DNA of 64,000 nucleotides from Anthopleura xanthogrammica (lineage: Eukaryota > Cnidaria > Anthozoa > Actiniaria > Actiniidae), in assembly GCA_964019055.1 (NCBI GenBank), contig OZ025207.1, positions 21,904,117 through 21,968,116 of the forward strand, read 5' to 3'. Positions 33,758 through 44,005 of the stretch are shown here, one piece after another (the first letter of the stretch is position 1; every line of letters begins with the position of its first letter). Position numbers and translations under genes: made by a program. The notes beneath the pieces were generated by a model. The model ran no database searches and was not told where the DNA came from. It saw only the letters and a list, made by a program, of their open reading frames with translations.

Positions 33758-33959
33758 CCACCCCACTCCCCTATATTTTTAGTAACTGAAGTTTTGTTTC
33801 CTCACCCCATCCCCCTCCATTCTAAAAATACATATTTTTCGAACGAGTCCATGTTATCTGAGTCCATGTTTTCTTGAGTCCAGTCCAGTCCATGTTTTAG
33901 TCATTGCCGGGACTCAGGTGGTGTTTGCCCTCAGGCCGTAAAGCATCATTTCGAGTATT

Positions 33960-35500
33960 TTCAAGATGGCGGACGTCCGACAAGGTATTCGTCAGATTCT
34001 ACTGGGAAGTTGAAACACTTTTCTCTGCATCATGAAATCAAATTCATACCGGATCACGCTTTGAATCGCAAGTTAAAGATTATTTTTCATAAATGGGTGG
34101 CAAATTACTATCTTAAAAGTTAGAACTATTTACGCGCCAAATATGTGAACAATAGTGGTAGTCATTAAAATCCCGCTTGTTCAAAAACTGTACCATGAAT
34201 TTCTATAAAAAATTTTTATTAGAATAGTCTTTTTATATTGTTCAACCAGAAAATTTGGTAGCGCCCGGTAGCGCCCCTGTGTTTGGTATGAAAATAAGTA
34301 TTCAAAGTTGACCTAGCTATTTATACGCAGTATCACGACCGGAAAAATCCTGTGCCATGGTGCTTGAGAGTTCCAAGTGCCTTACTCTTTCGTTCAAATC
34401 GACTTTTCTTTATTCAAAACATGCCGCTCTTAAATTAGCTGTCTTAGTTGTGTTACTTAAAAATGGAAGGAGAGTTATCCCCATTTAAGAAATTTAAAAC
34501 ATTTGAAAACATCGGAAAAAATCTGCTGTCAAATGCCCAGCAAATGGTCAGTTACGATTTTTGATCTTTTCTCAAAATAATAACTATCTAGGCAAAGAAG
34601 ACAGTAGTGGATACAGTTAATTCAATTATTCACGGACTGTAATCATCGCCAGAAATAGCCCACTTTCGATATTCTGGTTGAGTGATCACGCACAAAGCAA
34701 TTCAAGACGAGGCTCCGGGGAAACAATGGAGTAAACTAATATATTCTTTTGTTTCCCCGGAGCCTCGTCTTGAATTGCTTTGTGCGTGATCACTCAACCA
34801 GAATATCGAAAGTGGGCTATTCCAAATCATTTTGGGCGGAGCTTGTTATTCATGATTTTTACCCTGTCAATCAACCTACTGTGTAGATTTGATTGTGATT
34901 GGGCTATTAGATCATGTGACAATTGAAGGTTTACCTCTCCGGTTGCGATAATATTGGCGTCTCGACGAGAAAAAGGGTTTTATTCGGCATTAAATAGCAT
35001 TTCCACAGTTGATATTTTACCCAAGATTTTAAACAAGATTGAGTAACGGAGTAAACAACTTTTAGAAGAGTTCAGTGTGAAAATGCGCTTCATCTTGTAC
35101 TCCAAAGACAAGTTACATCTCAAGATGGAGGCAGAAATAAAAGCCCTGTTAATGCTTAAACTTCACCTCATAAAACCGAGACGAAATTTTAAATATTCCT
35201 TCTGAAATTTCGGGAAATGCTCAAGACATACTTCCTCAATCGATTGGAAGTTCGGGAAGGAAAAAGTGTTTGACTATTTTGAGCTGAATGCCGAAGATGT
35301 GAGACCAGGTTCAAGTATTCTTATGATAATCCACTGTAATGGCTGACTATTATAGTCCTTGGCATTAAAATGTAATTACCGAACTGAAAACTATCACCAA
35401 CGGAATTAAATTGAGATCAAATGAAAGTTCGAGTACACTTTATTGTTTTTGAGGTTCGAGCTGGCTTATTTATCCAGTTAGAATTAAAATATTTTACTTT
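33960..35500. other. Intergenic region with one strong palindrome
   Basis: No ORF or domain was recognised. The only clear structure is the palindrome at 34654-34821. Otherwise it is AT-rich sequence. Confidence 0.5.
34654..34821. repeat. Near-perfect palindrome with about 70 bp arms
   Basis: AATAGCCCACTTTCGATATT through GAGGCTCCGGGGAAACAA is mirrored by TTGTTTCCCCGGAGCCTCGT through AATATCGAAAGTGGGCTATT. The loop is a short AT-rich segment around 34727-34748. It is probably a small MITE. Target duplication was not resolved. Confidence 0.8.
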
Positions 35501-35509
35501 ATCGAAATT

Positions 35510-36352
35510 TCTCAATACTTTTCCCACCATATTTGAGCCCTGAATTTTCTAAGTATCATGACTTTAATTGCGCATGTCCGTTCGGAATTTCTGGCGATGA
35601 GATGAAAATGTCTATGACCGCTGTAGAACTTGCGTTGTGGCTCGATCGACGGGTTAAGTATCTCATATGGTGTAGCATCTATACACCCAACAGCGTTAAG
35701 AAAATGTTGCCAAGTGTTGCGCATTGCATCCCATTCTCTGTGCTAGGCCAGGTCACTGCCAGACTGAAATGGCGCCAAAGAACACTTATTCCTTGGTATA
35801 GTAAGGCGCACACGGTTTGTGGACTGACATCAAACAGTAGTGAAACGGTGTGTACATGCGGATACTTTCGGAGCCAAATGAACACAAGCAGTATCCTGTT
35901 CACTATGCTCAACTTTAACCTCCCGGCTCGCTGCCTAGGATTCCCACGTCTTGTAAGCACAAAAAGCGATGAGCAGTATGGCATGTAATTTCAGGGAAGG
36001 ACTCTGGTGTTTCGCCTGTATTTAGCCAAAACAGGTACCGCTGTCGGCATATGAGAGAAAACACATCTCGTCCATGCAACACTTCACCATGAAAGTCATA
36101 AAACAATCGGTCTCTAAGTAATAGCTAAAGTTGGAGTAGAGGAGGGAGTGTGAATAAACATAGGAATTGTCCCAGTACGCTAACCAAGAGTGTGGTAATG
36201 TGTTCTGTTTCTTCATAGGGTAATGGAGGTGGTATCTGTGTTAATGTGCCAAGTGCATGAACTAACAGGGTAATATACAAAATTAACAAACGCATCTCGT
36301 CCGCTCTTTCCATCTTGATAAATAGAGTGAAAAAAGCAATTGAAAAGCTCAA
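35510..36352 (-). pseudogene. PIF/Harbinger (HARBI1-like) transposase remnant
   Basis: The minus strand encodes RLKLSIVNRILLVFIWLRKY, then FDVSPQTVCALLYQGISVLW and LAVTWPSTE. After a frameshift near 35725-35736 it continues MRNTWQHFLNAVGCIDATPY, EILNPSIEPQRKFYSGHRHF. These match the DDE_Tnp_4 nuclease segment of HARBI1-like proteins, in which the GCIDGTPHEI-like motif carries the first catalytic Asp. The upstream part (35915-36352) holds the N-terminal region spread over other frames. The remaining catalytic D and E are missing beyond 35510. Terminal repeats were not found. Confidence 0.75.
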
Positions 36353-36541
36353 TTTCTTATAGAGGCTGCAATTATTTCTCTTGTTTCTTTCCTCTGTTTA
36401 GCTGCAAGGTTTGTATTGAAGGTGATTAAATACCGTGACTAGTTTTACTAATTGTGTACTAGTTTTAGTATATAAATAATAAAGATTACTGTAAAATACA
36501 AGGGTCATTCTACGGTACGGTGACATATAGAAAGATTTTAA

Positions 36542-37616
36542 GGTGGCTTCCTTTAGTATTTTTCAGACCATACCTTTCATTTTTATTTGGCTTATTCATA
36601 TTCTTAACTTATACCTATATACTTGATTTTTGGACCAGTTATAGAGCTATGATAAAATTTTAAAATTAAATGATGTTAATTTTAGCTTGATTGGCGTTAC
36701 CTTGGCAACGATAAACAAATATTGTTGAAATTAGTTTTTATCGAATAACTCTAAAACTCGATGAGACCTAGACAAGCGGCAAACGACATCATCAACTTCA
36801 AGCTTTTGCAAAACGATTCCAACTATTTCAAAGAAAATCAATCTGTTAGATTTCAAGTAGTTCGCCGAAATATTCTAAAGCCGTGATTTTCGCACATTGA
36901 AATTAAAGTTACGGCGGCCCGGGAGATACTCAGAAAAACCGAATTACTATTAAAATACTCCAAAACAAACCCTCCCTAATACACTGCCTACTGGCTAAAT
37001 ACTAAAAGTTAATTCTCTTTCAAACCAGAGATATATATCTTTCCTTGCGTGAATATTTTGATAAAAACACTCCTACCAATTTGAACATGCTAGCCAGGTA
37101 AAATTTATCAAAATAATTACACAAGGGAAAAAAAAATCTCTGGTTTGAAAGAGAATTAACTTTTAGTATTTAGCCAGTAGGCAGTGTATTAGGAAGGGTT
37201 TGTTTTGGAGTATTTCAAAAGTAATTCGGTTTTTCTGAGTATCTCCCTGGCCGCCGTAACTTTCAATGTGCGAAAATCACGGCTTTAGAATATTTCGACG
37301 AATTACTTGAAATCTAACAGATTGATTTTCTTTAAAATAGTTGGAATCGTTTTGCAATAGCTTGAAGTTGATGATGTCGTTTGCCGCTTGTCTAGGTCTC
37401 ATCGAGTTTTAGAGTTATTCGATAAAAACTAATTTCAACAATATTTGTTTATCGTTGCCAAGGTAACGTCAATCAAGCTAAAATTAACATCATTTTAAAA
37501 TTTCATCTTAGCTCTATAACTGGTCCAAAAATCAAGTATATAGGTATAAGTTAAGACTATGAATAAGCCAAAGGAAAATTAAAGGTATAGTCTGAAAAAT
37601 ACTATAGGAAGCCACC
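36542..37616. mobile_element. 1.08 kb near-perfect palindrome with TTAA target duplication
   Basis: TTAA lies at 36538-36541 and 37617-37620, with GGTGGCTTCC as the outward-facing end on both sides. The arms of about 500 bp match almost base for base. Examples are TTATAGAGCTATGATAAAAT, ACCTTGGCAACGATAAACAA and TAGACAAGCGGCAAACGACA with their mirrors. The spacer is short, near 37085-37125. TTAA points to Kolobok or piggyBac-type mobilisation. There is no coding capacity. Confidence 0.85.
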
Positions 37617-37846
37617 TTAAACATTTTAACTCACAAAACTTTCGTAATGATATCTGCTCACAGAATTGGTGCAGTATAAATGTATGTGCATGAGGATCCA
37701 AACAGTACGTGGTGTGCCTGGAAAAGCATTTTCAATAATGTGGTTAACAGGCACACTCCTTTACGTACAAAACGTGTTCGAGCTTTCAAATCTCCTTGGA
37801 TCACACCTCAGCTGAAACAACGCATGCAGGAAAGAGATACCCTTAA

Positions 37847-38642
37847 GGGACGGACCATTAGATAGTTGATGGGGTGGTTGCGTAAACCCCAAAAAATATC
37901 GCGCAAGCTCTTAAAACTCAAAAATAATATCGAGCAGGCTCTTCTGTGCGAAAAAAAGGTAATGGCACGAACTTTATAAATATGTTGCGAATGCCCCTCA
38001 AATCACTGGAAATCGTATTTCCGAGGTCCAAACTTTTTCGGGGGGGGGGGGGGGGGTATGCCCCAAACCCCTCTAAGTTCGCCCGCCTTTGACGATCGTT
38101 AAGCCTGCTTTTCACTACAACACAAGCACAAGCGCAAGGATCATAAGAGTTTGATACTTGTGCTTGCGATTGTCCTTGCACTTATGCTTGTGTCGTAGTG
38201 AAAACGGTATTCCTGCTTGTGTTTTGTGCTTGCGACTTTCCTTGCGTCGCTAGTGAAAACCAGGCTTTACCCTTCTTCCCAATAAAATTCGGTCCCTAAT
38301 AATGCATAATTGCATTGAACATCAGAATATAATAAATTAGAACTGTATGTTCAGTTTTCAATCCTAAAATTGTTAAACAAATTTCATTTTACATGTTCAT
38401 TTTTTTACATGTTCAGTCAATTTAAACTTCAAATTTTGCCGAAAATCCCATATCTGACTGACCAATAAGTAATTTTGCCCTATGATGATTAATAATATTA
38501 ATTATTCCATATTAGTTTTTTAAAAATATCGTGCAAAGTCATGATGTTAAAAAAAAAACGTGCAGGGGGTGGGACAAAAAAATAAATATCATGCAACTAA
38601 AATTCCTGCAACCCCCCCATCAATTATCTAATGGTCCGTCCC
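37847..38642. mobile_element. 796 bp Harbinger-like MITE inserted in the LINE, TAA duplication
   Basis: The ends GGGACGGACCATTAGATA and TATCTAATGGTCCGTCCC are mirrored (with one slip). TAA flanks both sides (37844-37846 and 38643-38645). The interior has a G run (38039-38057) and a nested palindrome at 38101-38272. A 3 bp TWA duplication with GG-starting ends suits PIF/Harbinger. Removing it restores the LINE order. Confidence 0.8.
38101..38272. repeat. Nested palindrome, AAGCCTGSTTTTCACT ends
   Basis: AAGCCTGCTTTTCACTACAA is mirrored by GCTAGTGAAAACCAGGCTTT. The interior alternates CACAAGCACAAGCGCAAGG and its complement. It is a short non-coding foldback element inside the Harbinger-like insertion. 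Confidence 0.75.
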
Positions 38643-39173
38643 TAAGTTAAGAGCGTCTTCTTCAAATGCGCCTGTTGATTGGCTACATTACAAGAAATGC
38701 CGCAATTCTGTGAACACTGAAATCAAGAAGGCTAAAGAATCGTATTATTTAAATGCCTTTCATGACAATGCGGGGAACTCAAAAGCGACTTGGAGCATTG
38801 TTAATGAGCTCTCCGCAAGAAAATCGAAAAGCTTAAATATAAAAGACATCAAACGTAACGGTATTTCCATTGTCGATGCACGAAAGCTAGCTGAGGCTTG
38901 TAATGATCACTTTGCTAATGTTGGGCCAACGCTAGCTAGCGAAATACCCAATGGAAATCGCTCTCAGTTATTTAGAATATTTTGATCCTATTAATTCCTG
39001 ACAATGTCAATTTATTTGAGCTAAGACAAACTAATACAGCTACAGTTTATTCATTTCTATCTAAAAGCAACTGGCCTAGATAAAAACTCTGCCAGGCTTC
39101 TTCGCGAATGTGCTGACCTGATTGCTGAATCCCTTTGTTCCATTTTCAATTGCTCTTTCGCCGAGAAGGGGTT

Positions 39174-40099
39174 GGCACGTTCCACCAACGTCTGGTGGCT
39201 CCACGTCTGGTGTCCCCACACGTCTGGTGGCCCCTGTCCCAGTTTCTCCGCTGCAATACAAGCTGTGACCGCGAAACTCGGCAGGGTTGTAGTCACGTGC
39301 CTTGTCAGTCACCCCAATGATTTTGGGTGTCAGATTGAAAAGGTTCGTGCAAGTTGTTTTTGTTAAGGTGTTGAGTGAGCTGTGCAGCTACAACTTTCTC
39401 AATGGCCTTAGAAATAAACTTTAAGTTAGATACTGGTCGGAATTTGGAAAATTCCTCAGTAGACAAGCTAAGCTTCTTATAAGAATTGGTTTTACAATAG
39501 CCGCTTTGAGATTTGAAGGGAAAGAACCAGATGACAAGGATAAATTTACGATCCTGGTAACCATCGGAAGAAGATGCTGAAAACAGCTTTTCAGAAACAA
39601 ACCTGGAACAGGGGTCAAGTTCAAAAGATTTGAGAACCAAAGGAGCAATGATTTTAGAAAGACATTCTGATGAAATTTCTTTAAAGAAAGACAAAAAGTG
39701 GCACAAAGTAGAATTATCTGAGAAACTAACATTTTCTGATGAGCTTTTAAAACCAGCCTGAATAGTACTTTCGAAAAAATCAGCAAAAGAGTTTGCAAGT
39801 GGCATCAGAAGAATAAGAAAAAGGGAAATGTTGATCAGCTTTCATATTTTTCCATTTCTGGAAAGTAGAAAACAGAACTCTCTGATTGGATTGGTTCTCA
39901 GATGTAATAATAGAATAGAATTCGTTTTTGGCTTTCTTGATCAAATCTCGAACAAGATTGCACTGGTCAACATATAGTTGGCGATCAACCATAAGACGAG
40001 ACTTCCTCCAATTCCTCTCCAGACGCCTTCGCTTAACTTTAGCAGCTTCCACTGTATATCGCAATAGCATTCATTAACCAGACGTTGGTGGAACGTACC
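39174..40099 (-). mobile_element. 926 bp insertion with about 23 bp inverted ends, carrying another LINE's RT fragment
   Basis: The left end GGCACGTTCCACCAACGTCT and the right end AGACGTTGGTGGAACGTACC are inverted copies. Inside, the minus strand encodes parts of a different non-LTR RT: VKRRRLERNWRKSRLMVD, QCNLVRDLIKKAKNEFYS, then, with frame changes, FRPVSNLKFISKAIEKVVAA and QLTQHLNKNNLHEPFQS. Near 39330 similarity to RT stops, and an unrelated segment with three TCTGGTGG-like repeats runs to the left end. It is unusual for a DNA-type inverted-end unit to hold a LINE fragment. Confidence 0.65.
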
Positions 40100-40425
40100 A
40101 AGCTTACTTGCTTTTGCCACTGGTATTTTCCCAGGTGACTTGAAGTGTTCCAAAGTTATTCCATATTCAAACAAGGGGAACGGGACGATTTGAATAACTA
40201 TCGTCCTATCTCAATTATCCCTGTAGTTCCCAAAGTGTTTGAAAGAATAGTTTACGATCAGGTCTTCACTTATCTAACTGATAATAACTGACCTACTCTC
40301 TAGTCACCAGTCAGGGTTCCGACACCTTCACTCTACGGTCACTGCACTTCTTGAGGCGACTGACAATCGGGTTTTTAATATTGACAAGGGTGAAGTAAAA
40401 AAGCGTTTGATACTTATAAGTAATA

Positions 40426-40592
40426 GCATGACTTGAGGGTAATTAGTGATTAAATGTCCCAGAAAGCCGAGGGAAGTTTTGTTGAAGTCCCGACGCCGAA
40501 GGCGGAGGGACTTTAACTAAACCTCCCGAGGCTTGAGGGGACATTTAATCACTAACCACCCGAAATTTCATGCTATTAGTTTGTAATATTAT
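40426..40592. repeat. Palindromic MITE truncating the LINE
   Basis: GTAATAGCATGACTTGAGGG, then TTAGTGATTAAATGTCCC, are mirrored by GGGACATTTAATCACTAACC and GAAATTTCATGCTATTAG. The central part is CCGACGCCGAAGGCGG. The LINE reading frame ends at its left border. Confidence 0.75.
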
Positions 40593-41010
40593 GATTACCA
40601 AGGAATAAAACTGCTCTTAGGAAATATGTTAGCTTTCGTACGATGCATAAATTACAAAGTTTTACAAAGCTGTTGATATGCGGTATACTTAAGGGAATTC
40701 GCCTTTGTTAAATGCGACAATGGCGAATTGAACCAGCATTCATTCATTCGTGGTGCTTTATTCTAATTCCCTTTGGTTGGCCTAGAGCAGTATTAATGAA
40801 GTGTTTTGAAACCGTCTTGATTACGTCACAAATAGTAAGAAAAATTCTCGGCTAGTCAACGTATGCGCAAAGATTGTTCAATGGATCCCACAAGTGCTGG
40901 GGTGTTCAATAGTGTGTAGTCCAGAGTCATTGCGCAAAATTTTCGATTGGGTCAATACCCAGCCATAGTCCCGGTGATTGTCATATGAGGGACCATGCCT
41001 CATGGATAGT

Positions 41011-41136
41011 GATGAGGGATATTTAGACTAAATATCCCTCATGATTATATTCATGAGGGATATTTAGGCTAAATGTCCCTCATGATTATATTCATGAGGG
41101 ATATTTAGACTAAATATCCCTCATCACTATTCATCC
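41011..41136. repeat. Three tandem copies of a self-complementary unit
   Basis: ATGAGGGATATTTAGACTAA / ATATCCCTCAT is a palindromic unit of about 31 bp. It is repeated three times with GATTATATTC spacers, and the whole array is also symmetrical about its centre. Confidence 0.8.
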
Positions 41137-41159
41137 AAGGGGATGTTAGACATTTAATC

Positions 41160-41490
41160 ATATCCATTTTGAAATCACTAGCAAATACTGCAATCTGATT
41201 GGCTACAAAGTGTGCGATTTAAGCACTAATTGCACTATTTTGAATCATTAATTGCATTATTTTGTCAAACAATCACTTTTGAAGCTACGTATAACCGTTG
41301 AGTATTTTAATATATTAATATTCAAAATGGAAATGATTAATAGGTAATAGATCTGAGTGTCTTGCAATTTTGGGCAGAAATCACACTCGTGATTAACAAA
41401 TTGCACTCCCGCTGCGCGGTCGTGCAATTTTGTAATCACTCTTGCGATTTCAGCCCAAATTGCACTCAACTCAGTTCTATTACCATTATA
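41160..41490. mobile_element. MITE family A, copy 3 (diverged, inverted orientation)
   Basis: It starts with ATCATATCCATTTTGAAATC (the reverse of the family A right end). It contains GCAATCTGATTGGCTA, and GCACTCCCGCTGCGCGGTCG replaces the ACCGCGTAGCGGGAG centre of the other copies. It ends TTCTATTACCATTATA. It is shorter than copies 1 and 2. Confidence 0.7.
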
Positions 41491-41569
41491 AACATATCTC
41501 TGGAAACAATGGATCCCGAGGTAATCATGATATTACGTGAATCATGATATTCTTTTGTCAAAATTTTCG

Positions 41570-41721
41570 CCAAATTCAAAAGGCTGTTATGGTCTATAAA
41601 TCACTCAATGGTCTTGCTCCGGATCATCTCCGTTCAAAATTTGTAGACCGTAGCAGCGTTACAAAGTATTCCGCGTTACGAGACACTGAGAGTAAACTTT
41701 CTAAACTCGCTCGTATCACTT
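41570..41721 (+). mobile_element. LINE C-terminal fragment
   Basis: It encodes QIQKAVMVYKSLNGLAPDHL followed by RSKFVDRSSVTKYSALRDTE. This resembles the post-RT tail of CR1/L2-type elements and plausibly belongs to the same LINE family as 37680-40425. It is cut by the MITE starting at 41724. Confidence 0.75.
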
Positions 41722-41723
41722 TA

Positions 41724-41960
41724 CAGTGAGGACACTCGAACCGTGAACACTTTGATATATGAATTTGATTGAAATATTTAATTTTTCATACTTTTTTTCT
41801 CTTTTATCCCTTGTGTGAATCGATTGGAAATATGATTTATTTTGGACAATAAGATTATTTGAGTTCAGTGCTTCATTATCAGAAGGTTTGAAGCAGTAGA
41901 AAGTTCATTAAATAGAAAATAGAAAACTATCAAGTGTTCATGGTTCGAGTGTCCCCACTG
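41724..41960. mobile_element. 237 bp Tc1/mariner-like MITE with TA duplication
   Basis: The left CAGTGAGGACACTCGAACCG and the right CGAGTGTCCCCACTG (preceded by AAGTGTTCATGGTT) are inverted. TA lies at 41722-41723 and 41961-41962. The interior is AT-rich and non-coding. Confidence 0.8.
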
Positions 41961-42507
41961 TAAAAACACTCGGATATTTCTGAATTTTGCACCGATGAGT
42001 AGCTCAATTCAAGCATTTAGACTGTCGAGTTTGGAGAAATTCTCTATCGATTGCAAGCTGCACGGCAACTGATAAGCCCTAAAAACTATCTTCTTGACTT
42101 TTTGTATCTTGAATTAAATTCCCCAAACCTTTCCCGAGTTTTTAAATCAGGCTATCGAAACATAAAATGGGTTTTCTGTTTCTGTCATAAAGTATACAAG
42201 AAAATTGAGCTAAAACATATGAAACTTATTTGAATATAAAAATCCAGATTCTCATAACGTGTAAGCAGACAATCTCGAACAATCACTTTCTAAAATAAAA
42301 ATACTCACGCAGCGCCTTTGCAAAAAAGCGACAAAAGAAGCAAGGAAAGAAGCAAGGGAAGAAGCAGTTAACTTATTCAGTTTTCATATGATATAAATGC
42401 TTAGATGTACGAAATAATCTATCAGCAAAGTATTTTTAATTGAAAATGTATGGCAAAGGAAATCTTAGACTCTTCCGCAGTCCCCGCTCGGCCGCTGCAT
42501 TTCCACG

Positions 42508-42560
42508 CTATAGGACTGGTGAGAGGCAAGCGCTCTCACCGCTACACCACCTGTGCTTCC
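42508..42560 (-). repeat. tRNA-like SINE head fragment, minus strand
   Basis: The minus strand has AGGGAAGCACAGGTGGTGTA, then GCGGTGAGAGCGCTTGCCTC. This is the 5' head of the SINE family at 1690-1911. The body is missing. Confidence 0.7.
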
Positions 42561-42897
42561 CTACTACGGTAGTTTTTACTACTACTACGGTAGTTTGTCC
42601 GGATGTGACGCAGGCTAAAGAAATCGCGCGTTTAGAAAGGGGCATTTCGATGTTTAAAAAATCAAAATGGGGAAACCGAAAACATTGTGAGAAGTGAACA
42701 CAGTAAGAAGTGATATGAACACAAAGATTGAATAAAGTGAGCAGAACTTTTTTCATATTTTTTTTCTTTTGTTTGTGTCATATTTGACGACAGAAAAAGT
42801 TTGATAAAATTGAACGCCGTTACATTCCAACATTACGAAAACCTCTTGGAGATTTAAATCCTTTCCCTAGCAACCGTGAGCGGAGCACCATACTTAA

Positions 42898-43467
42898 GGA
42901 GGCTAGAATAGGTTTTTGAACTTGCATATAGACTAACAAAAATGACCCTGAAAAACTTTATATGGCTAATATATGACCGTGCGTTGACCCAGAAGGCAAA
43001 AGACCATAAAGTAAAGGTTGGAATGAAAAGAAAAATATGACGTACCCGTTGCTATGACAACGATAGAACACTTCAAATGTGTGCAAAGTTTTTCATTTAA
43101 AAAATCATAACTCAAAAACCGCACGGTAAAAATCGTTTAAAATTGGCATCTTTTGAGCTTCATCATCCAATTATTGATTAGACCGAAAAAGAAAAAATTC
43201 TGTAATTAGTAATTCTCAAAAATCAATGAAGTTTATTTTAGGACGTTCCCCATTACAGATTTTTTTATTTTTTCTTAGCACTTACGAACTATTGATTAAA
43301 AGCCACACTCAAAGTTTAAAAAAAAAATACCGTCCAGTTTTTGAGTTATTTTAGTTTAAGTATGAGGTGTCTTGGGACAAAATTTTCCTATTTCCGTTTC
43401 AAATGATTCAGTGCTACGTCATTTAAGAACGCGCGCGCTCGTTCAAGGAAATCCATTTCGAGCCTCC
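42898..43467. mobile_element. 570 bp element with TTAA target duplication
   Basis: TTAA lies at 42894-42897 and 43468-43471, and GGAGGCT(A/C)GAA is the outward-facing end on both sides. Only the terminal 15 bp or so is well paired, unlike the full palindrome at 36542-37616. The TTAA flank and GGNGGCT start suggest the same mobilising superfamily. Confidence 0.7.
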
Positions 43468-43942
43468 TTAAGAAAAAATGGTAACCCATCGAGTTGATTT
43501 TTCATGGCTTGATTGCGCCATCACCTTGTCCATACATACGTCCGTCCGTGTACCACCACAGGGTACCCGATTGATTTTAAAGCAAATTTTGCCTCGCACA
43601 TACATTAAAAACATCGCTTTTGGACACATAAAAAACATTTTTATGGATCAAGAAGTAATCTTCAAGAATTCAGGGGTTTTTTCTAGCGAACACTCGTATA
43701 TTTTTACTTATTTTGTTCGCTTCCGATCGGCAAATCAAAGAAGACTTTCTCTCAATAGTTTTAATATTTCTGTACATAATTTAATTTCATGGTGAATGAA
43801 ATATCAAAAGCAATACATATTCCACCACATATTTGCCATTTATTTAACTTTTCCAGCTAGTAATTGCACATGAATGAGCGATAGGTCTATTTTATGTTGT
43901 TGAACAACATGTTCTCGTAAGCTTATAAGACCTTGTCATGTC

Positions 43943-44005
43943 ACATGTCACATGTCACATGTCACATGTCACATGTCACATGTCACATGTCACATGTCAC
44001 ATGTC
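43943..44005 (+). repeat. Nine perfect tandem copies of ACATGTC
   Basis: A 63 bp heptamer microsatellite with no mismatches, flanked by partial units. Each unit contains the palindrome ACATGT, and each junction makes CACATG, which fits the E-box pattern CANNTG. It lies about 0.9 kb upstream of the MACPF ORF. Confidence 0.9.

Larger units (their letters stand above)
31737..33908. mobile_element. 2.2 kb palindromic (MULE/foldback-like) element with perfect 9 bp target duplication
   Basis: GGGACTCAG occurs at 31728-31736 and again at 33909-33917, exactly outside mirrored ends GGCAATGACTAAAACATGGA and TCCATGTTTTAGTCATTGCC. The arms of about 230 bp include several (GA)GTCCATG units, the TTCGAAAAATATGTATTTTT block and GACACCGTAACTCGATTACT. 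The right arm is split by an insertion (33383-33757). A 9 bp duplication with long inverted ends is the usual signature of Mutator-like elements. No transposase is present. The interior consists of three further palindromes, listed separately. Confidence 0.85.
37680..40425 (+). mobile_element. LINE (non-LTR retrotransposon) fragment broken by two insertions
   Basis: Plus-strand segments: 37680-37846 (WCAWKSIFNNVVNRHTPLRT...SPWITPQLKQRM, the end of the endonuclease-linker region), 38646-39173 (NTEIKKAKESYYLNAFHDNA to RLLRECADLIAESLCSIFNC, the start of RT) and 40100-40425 (LNNYRPISIIPVVPKVFERI with HQSGFRHLHSTVTALLEATD). Together they follow the order of a CR1/L2-like RT protein. Stops and frameshifts occur in the last segment. 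The insertions are 37847-38642 and 39174-40099. The catalytic YADD region is missing. Confidence 0.8.

Noticed and set aside
35533..35988. 151-codon plus-strand ORF
   Set aside because: It is antisense to the HARBI1-like transposase remnant, which is readable on the minus strand.
42051..42233. Short ORF downstream of the LINE tail and mariner-like MITE
   Set aside because: It was considered as a LINE continuation, but I could not match it to the expected C-terminal LINE sequence.
43943..44005. CRISPR-like direct repeats
   Set aside because: It is a pure 7 bp microsatellite without spacers, in a eukaryotic context. No CRISPR array exists in the window.
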